A stretch of 64,000 bases of DNA from assembly GCA_018417955.1 (NCBI GenBank), contig JACTVC010000020.1:62001-126000 (forward strand), read 5' to 3'. Both the position numbers and the translations under genes were made by a program. Positions 33,927 through 45,636 of the stretch are shown piece after piece; within the stretch, counting starts at the first letter, position 1; each line of letters opens with the position of its first letter. The DNA comes from Laccaria trichodermophora. Its lineage: Eukaryota; Basidiomycota; Agaricomycetes; Agaricales; Hydnangiaceae. The notes under the pieces are model-generated. The model made no database searches. It was not told the origin of the DNA and saw only the letters and a list, made by a program, of their open reading frames with translations.

Positions 33927-34924
33927 TGGAACAATTGCTAGAGATGGATGAACCTACCCCATTCTCCAATGATCAGGATTTTCGTAAGGCGGTCGTGATG
34001 TCACTGGTTCGACAATCGAATCACTACTCTCACAGACATAAGTCCTATGCACGGAAGGAAGTTTCTATGGAAGAAGTGCCGGACGAAGACGAAGAAAGGA
34101 TGAAGAATATGCCTAAGCTCAAAGAGGACACTCATCTTTTGGACGACGTGGTGAACGAAACCACCCCCACGTCTAAGGTCACGGATCCATTATCGCAGCC
34201 ATACACGTTTGAAATCACGGATTCTCCATTGCAGCCGTTTACGCCTAAAGTCACAGATTCTCCAGCGCGGCCATACGTCACTGAAATAGAGGATGAGGAC
34301 GATATTCTGGCTCGCTCCAAACCAAAAGCGACGGATCCACGCTACATCCTGGAGGGCGTCGACGAATCGAAAAGGGGCGAGCCTCCACCTATACAACACG
34401 AGCCAGTCGCGAATGAGCATAGTGCATATAACACTCAAGGAAATAACGCTGAAGAGCATTTACCAGAGAAACCATCCAACACGTGCAAAGAATTTACACT
34501 TCCCTTTCACGACCTCCCAGGCCCACCCACTTCCCTCAAGCGGGTACGCATGTGCAAAGCTAGGATTACGAAACCCGGCGCTTCAGCAGTGGGCGTCTCT
34601 GTATTGTCCACTAAGGGGCGATTAGCTTTGGCAAATAACCCTGTGATCAATCTTCGTTTAGACTCCTATCACACTAATATCAGAGGAACTTTACCTATCC
34701 TTGCGAAACCGTCTGCCTCTACAACAAGGTTATCAGATGCAAATCTTCCAACTAACGGAGACAGGTACTCACATCAAAGGGTTCGTCCGCATACCAGTGT
34801 TCATGGAAGCTACAGATGGCACTGTCCTCGAAACAGAGGCAGAAGCGTACGTAGTCCCAGGCATGACCGTCCCGATTCTACTAGGCAAGGACTTCCACCT
34901 CACATACAAGATAGGCGTCTCTAG
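33927..34924 (+). pseudogene. Gag-tail/protease frame, frameshifted
   Basis: The plus frame begins inside element C (first ~20 residues) and continues as chromovirus from VEQLLEMDEP. It has TDSPxQPxTPxVTDSP repeats (residues about 110-145). At 34660-34667 it reaches the protease active site: the codons for Asp-Ser are followed directly by what should be Ile-Thr-Leu, but out of frame. By comparison with the other copy (DSGADITL), 8 bases covering Gly-Ala-Asp are missing. The remainder of this frame is nonsense. Confidence 0.75.
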
Positions 34925-35339
34925 GTCAGTCATGGAAGGATCATTCCTCAACTTCAAGGACACTCCATACTCGGTTTCAGCGTTGGGCGTCAACAGGACG
35001 AACGACTTTGAGTGTCTACGGAAGAGTGCACATCACATATTTTCTTTTGTGAAGGCAAAAACACACAAGCGAGCTAAGACGAAGCGACAACGTAAGAAAC
35101 GGCAAGCACAAGAAGATGCTTATCTTATCAAAGCGGCTCAAGACTACTGCATACGCCCACATGAGTCCTGTCCAGTGGAAGTGGTGGGTTACTTCGAAGA
35201 AGAGAAGGAATGGTTCGTGGAAAAGAACATGTTGAATTGTGGGAACAACAACGTACTGTTGGTTCCAAATGTTCTTATTTCCTCGAAGCATCCTTTCGTT
35301 CCTGTAGCGAACCCCTCCTCTCAACCTCGTTTCATCTGA
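34701..35339 (+). pseudogene. Protease C-terminal half and linker
   Basis: This frame resumes protease after the 8-bp deletion and contains VPGMTVPILLGKDF (flap and C-terminal motif), then a basic linker like that of the other copy. It ends with TGA at 35337-35339, where the homologous frame of the first chromovirus has Arg (YVRKGE versus FI*KGE). Confidence 0.85.
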
Positions 35340-36165
35340 AAAGGCGAAGTGTTGGCGACTATAGCAGACCCGTCACAGTACTTTGACACTCCGAGCGATA
35401 CAGAGCAATGGCGAGAGATGTCCAGTAAAGCGGACGCACTGGCAGCTATCATCGCCGCCACCAGCGACGAAAATGACATCGAAGTTGAAGCGGAGGACTA
35501 CGGGCCGAAGACAGCTGCGATGCCAGATCCCACTGTTTACCCCTCCAGCCGCATGAAGGACTTACTCGATGTGGGATCTTTGCTGGATCACCTACAGGAC
35601 GACGCTTGGCAGATGCTGGCTTCGCATGAAAAGGCCTTTGGGTTCGATGGGCGATTGGGACATTATCCCAGCAGAGTACACATCCGGACAGTCGATGGAC
35701 AGGTGCCTATCTCGGTGCCCATGTACGGTAGCTGTCCAGCGAAGCGCCAAGTCATTAACGAGCAGATCGACAAGTGGTTTGAGCAAGGAGTCATCGAGCC
35801 ATCGAAGAGCCTTTGGAGCACCCCGGTCGTCATCGCTTACCGTCATGGCAAAGCTCGATTCTGCGTGGATTACCGGAAACTAAATTCAGCAACGATACCA
35901 GACGAGTTCCCCATTCCCCGCCAATCGAAAATCCTGGCTTCATTGTCAGGGGCACAAGTCTTGTCGTCTCTCGACGCTCTATCAGGCTTCACACAACTAG
36001 AGATGGCTGAGGAAGACATCGAGAAGACGGCGTTCTGAACGCATCGAGGCCTCTTTCAATTTCGTCGCCTGCCCTTTGGTCTCCGTAACGGTCTGTCGAT
36101 ATTCCAGCGTGTCATGCAAGGCATCCTCGCACCCTACTTGTGGATGTTTTGCCTAGTGTACATTA
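35340..36165 (+). pseudogene. Reverse transcriptase, truncated
   Basis: RT fingers and palm with FCVDYRKLNS, IPRQSK and SSLDALSGFTQLE. A TGA at 36036-36038 replaces the Arg of the homologous TAFR motif. Sequence then continues FRRLPFGL and stops matching at LVYI, immediately before the YIDD catalytic pair. The next 500 bp of the homologue are missing. Confidence 0.88.
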
Positions 36166-36658
36166 GGTACCCAGCTACACGACCGTTTACGGAAGGCCTA
36201 CGATGCGGGTGACCCAGTGCCAAAGATTCCGATTGCTTTATCCTCTACGTTAGCCGACGACAAGATCAATCAGGAATGGGGGGCAACTTTCGATGACACA
36301 GTTGTCTACGTAGAAAGGGTTATCAGCTATTGGTCAAGATCGTTCAAACCGGCAGAAACCCGTTACTCAGCAACAGAAAGAGAAGCATTAGCTGCAAAAG
36401 AAGGTTTGGTAAAGTTCCAGCCATTTATTGAAGGCGAAAAAAATTTGCTGGTCACGGATCATGCTGCACTCCAATGGGCAAGGACTTACGAAAACGCCAA
36501 TCGAAGGTTAGCTGCATGGGGCTCCGTTTTCTCCGCCTACGCCCCAGGATTGGAGATCATACACAGACCAGGTCGTAAACATTCAAATGTGGATCCTCTT
36601 TCACGTTTACCTCGAGTAGTTCCGTCTTACACTTCCCCTCCGAGGGACTCTACATCTT
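36166..36658 (+). pseudogene. RNase H fragment
   Basis: The fragment resumes at GTQLHDRLRKAY, so it lacks the RT connection and the first RNase H Asp. It retains TEREALAAKEG and LLVTDHAALQWA, then VDPLSRLP. A frame to 36720 runs on into repeat D. Confidence 0.88.
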
Positions 36659-38148
36659 CACTAGTGGCTACCACTTTTATGATAAAAACCAGGCAGTTGC
36701 CTGCAGGCGAATGTGTATAATGCTTAGAGGTTCAATGAAATGTCTCATTGTTGTGTCTATGTATTTCTTTCATTAGATTGCCTGTCTTTCTCTCATAAGT
36801 CATAGGCAGAGCATTTCATTCAATTGTCTGGCTATTTCATAGGGCGCTTTCAATGGATATTTCATACCTATCCCTGGGATATTTCAATGCAATTTTCATA
36901 TGAATACCTAGGGGATTTCAATGGATATTTCATCCTTATCCCTGGGATATTTCAATAGATATTTCATTCTGATCCCTAGGATATCTCAATGGATATTTCA
37001 TGTTCATCCCTGGGATATTTGATTGGATATTTCATTGAGATTTTCATATGAATGAATACCTAGAACATTTCATTGGATATTTCATTCTCATCCCTGGGAT
37101 ATTTCATTGCGATTTTCATATGAATACCTAGGATATTTCAATGGATATTTCATTCTGATCCCTGGGATATTTCTGTTGGGCACTGTTTTCAGGGTCCAGT
37201 GTGCACTTCCAAATAAAGAAATGGGCACTTTTCCAAATGAAAAATAGCAATAAAATAGGGGAAATTTCAGAAGAAAATAGGGGGTGGTGCTCACTGTTGG
37301 TGACAATGTTGGGGGTTGTTTTCAGGGTCCAGGGCACATTTCCAAATATGGTAATATAGCCAAGAATAGCCAAAAAATAGCCAAAAAATCAGAAAAAGAT
37401 GGCAGGGTGGTGCTCACTGTTGATGATGACATCAGGGTTGTTTTCAGGGTCCACAGCACATTTCCTAATATATCCAAAAATAGCCAGAAAATAGCAGAAA
37501 AATTGGAAGAACATATGAATGGTGTACAGAACAACAGGCACTGCCTTCAGGGTTCATCCCAAAAGGGAAATATCACCTGGTTTGACTAAAAAGTGAAGAA
37601 AACCAAGACAAGAATGATTTTGCCTATCAGGGTCCATGTAATGGGATGTTGGGATGATGGTCACATGACCAATTACCAAAAATGGTCAAAAAACGAAAGT
37701 TGTAGCCCTACACTGTAGCTTCCCAAATCTGTTTGATTTATGTTCTGAAGTGCTCCCAATGTGGAGATATGAGGTAAAGGAATTTCAAAAGTGTCATGTT
37801 TTTTTTTTGTTTTTTGTGTTTTTCTCCATGAAAACAAAACCAAATAACATGATTTCAGTATATTTAGAAAGCTAAAAGAAAGGGCTACAATTACTGTATC
37901 ATGGGAAAAATGACCAAAAAGGAAGGTGCATGCCCTACTATAAGAGTCAGATATAGACTACAAAAAAGTTGGACTTAGACAGTTGACTGATACACCATAA
38001 AAGACTACAAAAGTTGAACTTTGAGTACAACGCTTGCTGATAGACTACAAAAAAGTCAGACTTAGACTACAAAGCTAGGGTTAGGGTCAAAAGGTTATCT
38101 TGACTACAAAGTATGTAGTGTCTGCTTTTTGTCATTACAAAAGTTTGT
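36659..38148 (+). repeat. Repeat D, right copy
   Basis: Near-identical direct repeat of 28280-29768, 8379 bp away. Unlike the left copy it is not interrupted at its 3' side. Confidence 0.88.
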
Positions 38149-38442
38149 AGTGTCCGCTTTTTGAGACTACAAAAGGTTGTAGTGTGTACTTTTCATTAGA
38201 AAAGTTTGTAGTGTCTGCTATTTGAGACCACAAAAGTTTGTAGTGTGCACCTTTTCATTAGAAAAGTTTCTGTCTGCTTTTTGAGACTACAAAAGTTTGT
38301 AGTGTCCGCTTTTTCATTAGAAAAGTTTGTAGTGTCCGCTTTTTGAGACTACAAAAGTTTGTAGTGTCTGGTTTTTCATTAGAAAAGTTTGTAGTGTCCG
38401 CTTTTTGAGACTACAAAAGTTTGTAGTGTCTGGTTTTTCATT
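38149..38442 (+). repeat. TTTGTAGTGTCCGC tandem array
   Basis: Alternating units AGTTTGTAGTGTCYGCTTTT + TGAGACTACAAA or + CATTAGAAA, about 60 bp per pair, repeated around five times. Confidence 0.85.
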
Positions 38443-39255
38443 TAAAAAAGTTTGTAGTTGACTTGTAGTTTATGGTGTCCTTGGTGCTATCTATGTTATG
38501 GGGATGAGGTTGAAGGATTGCCATCATATTGCCAGTGCTGCAGCATTAGTTTTTGACATCATGCACAAGTTGTCTTTCACATTAAGAAAGGCCATTCTGA
38601 GCCTTTCATATTGATACCTACTGTCCTATCATAAAACATAATTATCAATTCATGTGGGGATATGGCTGAAGGATTGACATGGCATCACCAGTTTTTGACA
38701 TCATGACCAAGTTACCTTTCACCCTGCCTGCTGTTACCTTGATAGCTACTGGCCTGTCTGAAACATAGTCAACTTTGATACATTCATGTGGGGGGTATCA
38801 CTGAAGGATTGACATAACATCACCAGTTTTTGACATCATGACCAAGTTGGCTTTCAATGATGGGCTGATCTATCCTTGGAGGTGTCTTTAAGTCAGGTCA
38901 TGTTGTAAGTTGACCATGTATTGAGTAGATATCAACATGAATAGCCTCCTTTAGCTTGAAAGACAACTTGGGCATGATGTGAGAAACTGATTGATGTGCC
39001 AATAGCAATATGTAAAGTCATGTCAATCCTTCAGCCATATCCACATGAGCTTCCAATTATGTTTTGAGATAGGACAGTAGGTATCAATATGAAAGGCTTA
39101 GAATGGCCTTTCTTAATGTGAAAGACAACTTGTGCATGATGTCAAAAACTAATGCTGCAGCACTGGCAATATGATGGCAATCCTTCAACCTCATCCCCAT
39201 AACATAGATAGCACCAAGGACACCATAAACTACAAGTCAACTACAAACTTTTTTA
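38443..39255. repeat. Palindrome with ~250-bp arms
   Basis: 38443-38700 and 39010-39255 are inverted copies (AAAAAGTTTGTAGTTGACTT ... its complement at the far end). The middle repeats GAAGGATTGACAT and TTTTTGACATCATGACCAAG. No gene. Confidence 0.8.
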
Positions 39256-41135
39256 CTTGTGTTAGAGGCCATTGCAAGCATGGCAGAAACGAGTCCTCCT
39301 TTTTTTGCAAAGGCAATAGAAACCAATTTCTACTTTTTCTCCTTTTTTCTGTCTTTCTGGGTACATTTTTATCACAAACCAGTAAATCTTCCTATATAAG
39401 TCTTCTTCTGGATTCTAAACAAATTACCCCAGCATCATCACCATCAATAAAAAACATTTCTATGTTTTTCTTATTTTTTTCTTATTTTCTCATTATATGC
39501 AGGTAGATTACCATATTTGGAAATCTACCCTAGAGCCTGAAACTGTTACCCAACATCATTACTAACAATAAGCACCATCCTTCAATTTTCACAGATTTTA
39601 TGACTATTTTTAATGGATTACCATATTTGGATGTCTGCTCTATACCCTGAACACTTTAGCAAACTTATACTACAAAGTTGACTAATATACAATAAAAGAC
39701 TGCAGATGTCAGACATAGACTACAAAGTTAGATTATCTCTACAACAGGAGCACTTTCAGTGTAGGGCTACAACTTCCATTTGTTGACTATTTTTGGTAAC
39801 TGATCATGTGACAATCATCCCATCATCCCATTACCAATAGGCTGTAATAGACAAAGTTATTATTTGCTTGGTTTTCTCCAGTTTTTGGTCAAAGTAGATG
39901 ATATTTTCTTTTTTGGTATGGACTCTGAAGGTAGTGCCTGACATTCTACATACCATTCAAACTTTCTTTTTTTTTCAATTTTTCCACTATATTCCAGCAA
40001 TTTTTGGATCTATTACCATATTTGGAGCTGGACCCTTGACCCTGACAACATTACCAAACATTATCGCAGCAATGAACACCATCCACCATTTTTTTCTGAT
40101 TTTTTGCCCATTTTCTGGCTATTCTTTGTTATATTACCATATTTGGAACTAGACTCTGGACCCTGACAATGTTACCCAATGATATCTAAGCACCATCCTC
40201 CATTTCTTTCTGATTTTATAACAGTTTTCTGGCTTTTTTTTGGATATATTACCATATATAGAACTAGACCCTGACAAGATTACCCAATGTTATCACTGCA
40301 GTGGGCACCATCCCCCATTTTTTTCTGATTTTCTAGCTATTTTCTGGCTATTTTTGGGTCTATATTACTCTATTTGGAACTAGACTCTGGACTCTGACAA
40401 TGTTACCCAAGGTTATCACTGGCAATAAGCACCATCCCTCATTTCTTTCTGATTTTCTGGCTATTTTCTACTCTAGCTATCTCTGGTTATATTACCATGA
40501 TGAGAATAGCCTCTGAACCTTGACAACATTACCCAAGGTTATCACCACTATCCTCCATTTTTTTTTCTGATTTTCTGGCTATTGTTGGCTATATTACCAT
40601 ATTTGGAAATATACCCTGGACCCTGAAAACAACCTCCAACATCATTACCAGCAGTAAGCAGCACCCTCAATTTTTTTCTGATTTTTCTGCTATTTTATTG
40701 CTATTTTACATCTGAAAATGCACACATTTCCTTATTTAGAAATGTGCCCTGAACCCTGAAAACAAACTCCAACATCATTACCAGACTACCCTCAATTTTT
40801 TGTGATTTTTGTGATTTTTCTGCTATTTTATTGCTGTTTTACATCTGGAAATGCGCACATTTCCTTATTTAGAAATGTGCCCTGAACCCTGAAAACAAAC
40901 TCCAACATCATTACCAGACTACCCTCAATTTTTTGTGATTTTTGTGATTTTTCTGCTATTTTATTGCTATTTTACATCTGAAAATGCGCACATTTCCTTA
41001 TTTAGAAATGCGCCCTGGACCCTGAAAACGACCCCCGACATCGCCACCAACAGTGAGCAACACCCTAAGCTCATTGTCGCAAGCAGCAAGCCCTTGACAG
41101 CTAATATAATGTGTATAGGCTGGATTTGTAAGCAT

Positions 41136-41229
41136 CGGAAATCTCCGAAAATGACGTACTTCCCTTGCGGGCTACCTTCAAAATCAAAGGTAGCCCGCAA
41201 GGGAAGTACGTCATTTTCGGCTATTTCCA
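41136..41229. repeat. Long hairpin H1
   Basis: Inverted repeat with arms containing TGACGTACTTCCCTTGCGGG around a short AT-rich loop. Confidence 0.9.
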
Positions 41230-41976
41230 ACACTTAGGAAAGTGACTCGATTAGTCATCATTTTTGCGAAAATAAAGATTTCTATGTAGCTCTGCCAATT
41301 CTGGTCCAAATGACACGGTTTTTTTTGCAGTATGCACTCCTTATTTGTAGGATTATTGTTCGTTGAGAATAGTTGAAGGTAAATATAAATAAATAGTCCG
41401 AAATTAAATTTTATACTCTACAGCAGACTTTGGTTTCTGTATGCTGAAGTTGAACCCACGTGATATCACATGGTTTGAAACAAATACAAACAGTTTCATA
41501 TACAACATGCATATGTACTTTCACATTCACAACATGTATCCTCACCATACAACCTTATCCAATCCACTGCAAATAGTGTTTGGCAAGTTGCACCTGTATA
41601 TGTGTCCTGTTAACTGTTGCCTTCATTGTGGTCTTGGCCAGTCCAAAGCCAATGAACTAAAATGTGTGTTCTGTAGAGGCTATGTCAGTGTGGTCTTGGC
41701 TAGTCCAAACCCAATAATGACATTTGCAGATAACATTGTCACTTGCATTTTGCACATGCATCACCCTTGTTCTGACTCTCTAGCTAGCTACCATCATCTT
41801 GGCCAGTCCAAATGTGGTTGCGAGTTACCAGATAATAATAGACAAGTCTCTTTCTAAACTCAGAGGACTCATAACAACACACTCAAAGTGTTTGAACTGG
41901 CCAAGATGATAATGAGCAGATGGCAAAAATAGACGGGAGAGTCTTTGCAGAAGAGGACACACGAAACGTGACAATT
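41230..41976 (-). repeat. Segment between hairpins, missing from left C copy
   Basis: It contains a GCTCTGCCA..GGTCCAAATGACA unit with a T-tract and GCAGTATGCACTCC, as in 52240-54200, and several CTTGGCCAGTCCAAA motifs. The 138-codon frame 41441-41857 lies here but has no protein motif and overlaps the motif repeats, so I call it non-coding. Confidence 0.6.
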
Positions 41977-42070
41977 CGGAAGTATCCGAAAATGACGTAC
42001 TTCCCTTGCGGGCTATGGTTGATTTTGAGGGTAGCCCGCAAGGGAAGTACGTCATTTTCGGATACTTCCG
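41977..42070. repeat. Long hairpin H2 (39-bp perfect stem)
   Basis: CGGAAGTATCCGAAAATGAC begins a stem whose two arms match perfectly for 39 bp, with a 16-base loop. Confidence 0.93.
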
Positions 42071-44329
42071 AAGACTCAACATCAACTTCTGCTTGCTAAG
42101 TACAAACCCTGTTGTCATCGTCTTGGTCAATCCAAACATGACACAGAGCATTCTGTGATGCCACATCCATTGTGTTGTTGTCGTCTTGGTTAATCCAAAC
42201 ACAACACAGAGTATTCTGTGATGCCACATTAGCATGGTCATCGTCTTGAACAATCCAAACGCGACACACATAATGCCACATCCAAAGCAGGTGGTGTGCT
42301 GTTTGCTGTGCTGTCTTGCACTCTTTGTTGTCTTGGCCAGTCCAAACGATTTGTGCAATGTATCTATCTACCACATCTTGTCTGTTTCCTTTGCATGCTT
42401 GTCATTGTCTTGGCCAGTCCAAACAATTCGAGTGCCACATGTCTACCATATTCATCTCACAGCAATATTTCATTTGGGTGGGGATCTGGTCAACTTGTAA
42501 TGCGTGTCTTGACTCTTGCTCATGTGGCTGTGTGTAGTTTGTTGGTGGAATGGTACATTGCCGTCTTGGCTGGTCCAAACACAATGAAAGTTCTCTGTCA
42601 ATGCGGCTTCGATTTTCATGATCTTGAGCTCGTTTGGATAGCCCCACACTCTGTGAAGATGCTCCCAAAAACCGTTTACAAAACGGTTGAGGTTGCGGGG
42701 AGCTAGGTCAGTTTCCATTTGCGCTTTTTTGCCCTTATGCTCACAACTCCCCAGAACCTCAATCTGCGTCGGTTTTTGTGATCAATGACTCGTTCGGATA
42801 CCCCTACACTCCGCTAAGACGCTCCCAAAAACCGCTTACAAAATGGTTAAGGTCTCGTGGAGCTAGGTGAGTTTCTATTATCGCTTTTTTGCCCTTGTGC
42901 TCACAACTCCCCAGGACCTCAATCTGCGTCGATTTTTGTGATCAAGGACTCGTTCGGATACCCCTACACTCCGCTAAGACGCTCCCAAAAACCGCTTACA
43001 AACTGGTTAAGGTCTCGTGGAGCTAGGTAGTTTCTATTATCGCTTTTTTGCCCTTGTGCTCACAACTCCCCAGAACCTCAATCTGCGCCGATTTTTGTGA
43101 TCAAGGACTCGTTCGGATACCCCTACACTCCGCTGAGACGCTCCCAAAAACTGCTTACAAAAACGGTTAAGGTCTTGTGGAGCTAGGTCAGTTTCCATTT
43201 TCGCTCTTTTGCCCTTATGCTCACAACTCCCCAGGACCTCAATCTGCTTCAACTTCTGCGATCGAGGACTCAATCAGATACCCCTACACTCCGTGAAGAC
43301 GCTCCCGAAAGCCGCGTACCAAACGGTTGAGGTCTCATGGAGCTAGGTAAGTTTGTCTTTTCGCTCCTTTTCCCCTTGTGCTGACAACTTCCCAGGACCT
43401 CAATCTGCTTCGATTTTTGTGATCAAGCACTCGTTCGGTTACCCCCACACTCCGTGAAGACGCTCCCCAAAACCGCTTATAAAACGGTTCAGGTCTCGTG
43501 GAGCTAGGTGAGTGTGTATTTTCGCTTTTTTGCCTATCTGCTCAAAACTCCCCAGGGCCTCAATCTGCTTCATTTTCCATGGTCGAGGGTTCGTTTGGAT
43601 ACCCCCACACTCCGTGAAGACGCTCCCCAAAACCGCTTACAAAACGGTTGAGGTCTCGTGGAGCTAGGTCAGTGTGTATTTTCGCTTTTTTGCCCATATG
43701 CTCACAACTCCCCAGGGCCTCAATATGCCCCATTTTCTGTGATCGAGGGCTTGTTCGGATACCCACACACTTCCTAAAAATATGCCACAAAAATTGTCAT
43801 GTCCTTAATCATTATATCTTCAATATAAAGAACTATTGTTACATAAATGTGAAATAGAGGCAATATATTCATATGTTAGAGTCTGACAGTCAAATAGGGC
43901 AGTACCTCAGCTACCACCTACATTAATGACAACTTGTATAGGACTAAAAGCAAGTGATAGGTAAGGAATAGTAAAGAAAACTAGCAAAGCCGTCAATGCT
44001 AAGCAGGCAGCTCATCGTGGGAAGAAATCACTTTTGTAGGAGAAAGTCAAATTTCAGCGTTACCGCGCTGAAAAAAGTCTCGATATCCTGGGTAATAAAT
44101 GAGTCTCTTCATAAACTCAGAGGACTCGTAAAAAGCAAGTGATAACTAAGAAATAGTAGAGTAGACTGGCAAAGTCGTCAATGCTGAGCAGGCAGCTGAT
44201 CGTGGGAAGAAATCACTTTCGTGGGAGAAAGTCAAATTTCAGCGTTACTGCGCTGAAAAATGTCTCGAGATCCTGGGGAATAAACGAGTCTCTTCGTAAA
44301 CTCAGAGGACTCGTAACAAGGCCAGTAAT

Positions 44330-45568
44330 TTGGAAGCAGCCAAAAAACACCAAGAAAAAAATCAAGAAAAATATAAAGTTTTGAACTTGGAAGCAGTAAA
44401 GAAATATCAAAATAAAAGCTTAAACCCAGAATTTCCTCCTTCAGCTCCTTCCCAAAAATTAATGCATCAGATATTTACAGATTTCTGTGAAGATATAGAT
44501 CCAAATCAATTTGAGGAGTCTGGATGTGCAGTTTGTGGTCAGTTAACACCAAGTTCAACTCTCAAGAAGCTCTCAGAAATGAATTTGAACTTGGATATTC
44601 TGATTCAAGATGGTGTTACCCAAGTTGAAAGACAAAGTTCAAAGGATCCCCTATCTGATATTGAAGGCCCTGTTCTGGACAGTGATTTGGACTCTATATG
44701 TCAGATTTGCTATAAAGCTGTATCAAAAGGCAAGATGCCACTGCTAGCCTTAGCAAATGGCAAATGGATAGGAAAAGTTCCACCTCAATTATTAGACTTG
44801 TCATTTGCTGAACAACTTTTGGTGGCTAGAGTTCGTCATAATAGATGCCTAGTCAGAGTATCCTCAGGAATGCATAAAATGAGAGCTAATGCTATCTCTT
44901 TTTCTAATCCTACACCTAAGATTTATGATATATTGCCTCCTCCAATAGAAGAAATGGATGAAGTTTTAGCTTTCATTTATACTGGTCCTTGCAAACCTAC
45001 AAAATCTGACTTTGAGAGAACTCCTCTTCTTGTAAGACATAAAAAGGTGGCTGCAGCTCTAGAGTGGCTTAACTTTTCATCAGTTCATGATTACATCTAT
45101 AGACCAACCATATTTGAAGATAAGACACTATATGAATGGGTTCAAATGTCTGCCAGATGCAAAGTAGCCAATAGCTCCCAAGAGCATGATGAAATTACAG
45201 ATTCAGATGATGAACTTGACTTGTTAGAAAAAATTGAGCAAGTCAGTACTGAAGTACTACCACAACTAGTTGATGATTCTGATGATTCTGATTCTGATGG
45301 AGATGAGCTTAATATAAATAAAAACTCAACTAGTATTGAAGCTGATGATAGTGATGATGAACTTGTCAGTGAAAACAGAATAACCTACCCATTTCTTAGA
45401 GACCATCCTCTCTATAACACACATCAAGCTCAATTTAATGAGAAAAAAGTAATGTTGTCCCCAACTTTGTTGGAGGCTCACTGCCAAGATGTGACAGAGG
45501 AGACAGAGAGTATTATTGTGCTACCATGCTTGCTTTATTCAAGCCTTGGAGAACTGGTTATGATCTGA
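44330..45568 (+). pseudogene. Helitron protein N-terminal region, Rep deleted
   Basis: Residues 1-30 are a remnant of a Lys-rich repeat (EKYKVLNLEAVKKYQ). Residues 60-130 hold two Cys pairs (CAVC 66-69, CQIC 124-127), and residues 130-246 match a DUF6570-like region (LLVARVRHNRCLVRVSSG). At about residue 247 the sequence leaves the homologous copy (60982-62849) and jumps to a downstream segment (DYIYRPTIFEDKTLYEWVQ). This removes the whole Helitron_like_N/HUH Rep nuclease region. An acidic segment (DDSDDSDSDGDE) follows. The last ~20 residues are out of frame. Confidence 0.85.
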
Positions 45569-45636
45569 AATCTGAGGAAGACACTTGGGATGAAACCTTC
45601 AATGACTATGAATTTACAGTGCAATAGAGGCAATAT

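Larger units (their letters stand above)
33927..36658 (+). mobile_element. Second chromovirus fragment, defective
   Basis: A plus-strand Ty3/gypsy relic related to the 15799-27770 element, holding gag tail/protease, RT and RNase H only. Integrase and chromodomain are missing. It has an active-site deletion in protease, two TGA codons and a deletion of about 500 bp in RT. It is bounded by element C on the left and repeat D on the right. Confidence 0.88.
39256..44316 (-). mobile_element. Helitron-like element C, right copy (5061 bp)
   Basis: On the minus strand it runs from TTACGAGTCC (44316) to CTAACACAAG (39256), followed by T. It is highly similar to 29769-33926 but longer by a segment of about 840 bp lying between hairpins H1 and H2. 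It contains the 160-bp array (about 42640-43790, seven to eight units) and the doubled 5' end (second start at 44131). No transposase genes. Confidence 0.88.

Noticed and set aside
28709..37589. Matching frames at 28709-29210 and 37088-37589 as conserved proteins
   Set aside because: They match because repeat D is duplicated; the frames are Lys/Phe/Ile-rich readings of AT-rich repeat units.
31727..42358. 162- and 177-codon frames in the two element C copies as transposase genes
   Set aside because: They are built from the GGCCAAGAC motif cluster and hairpin sequence, differ between copies, and have no Rep or helicase motif.
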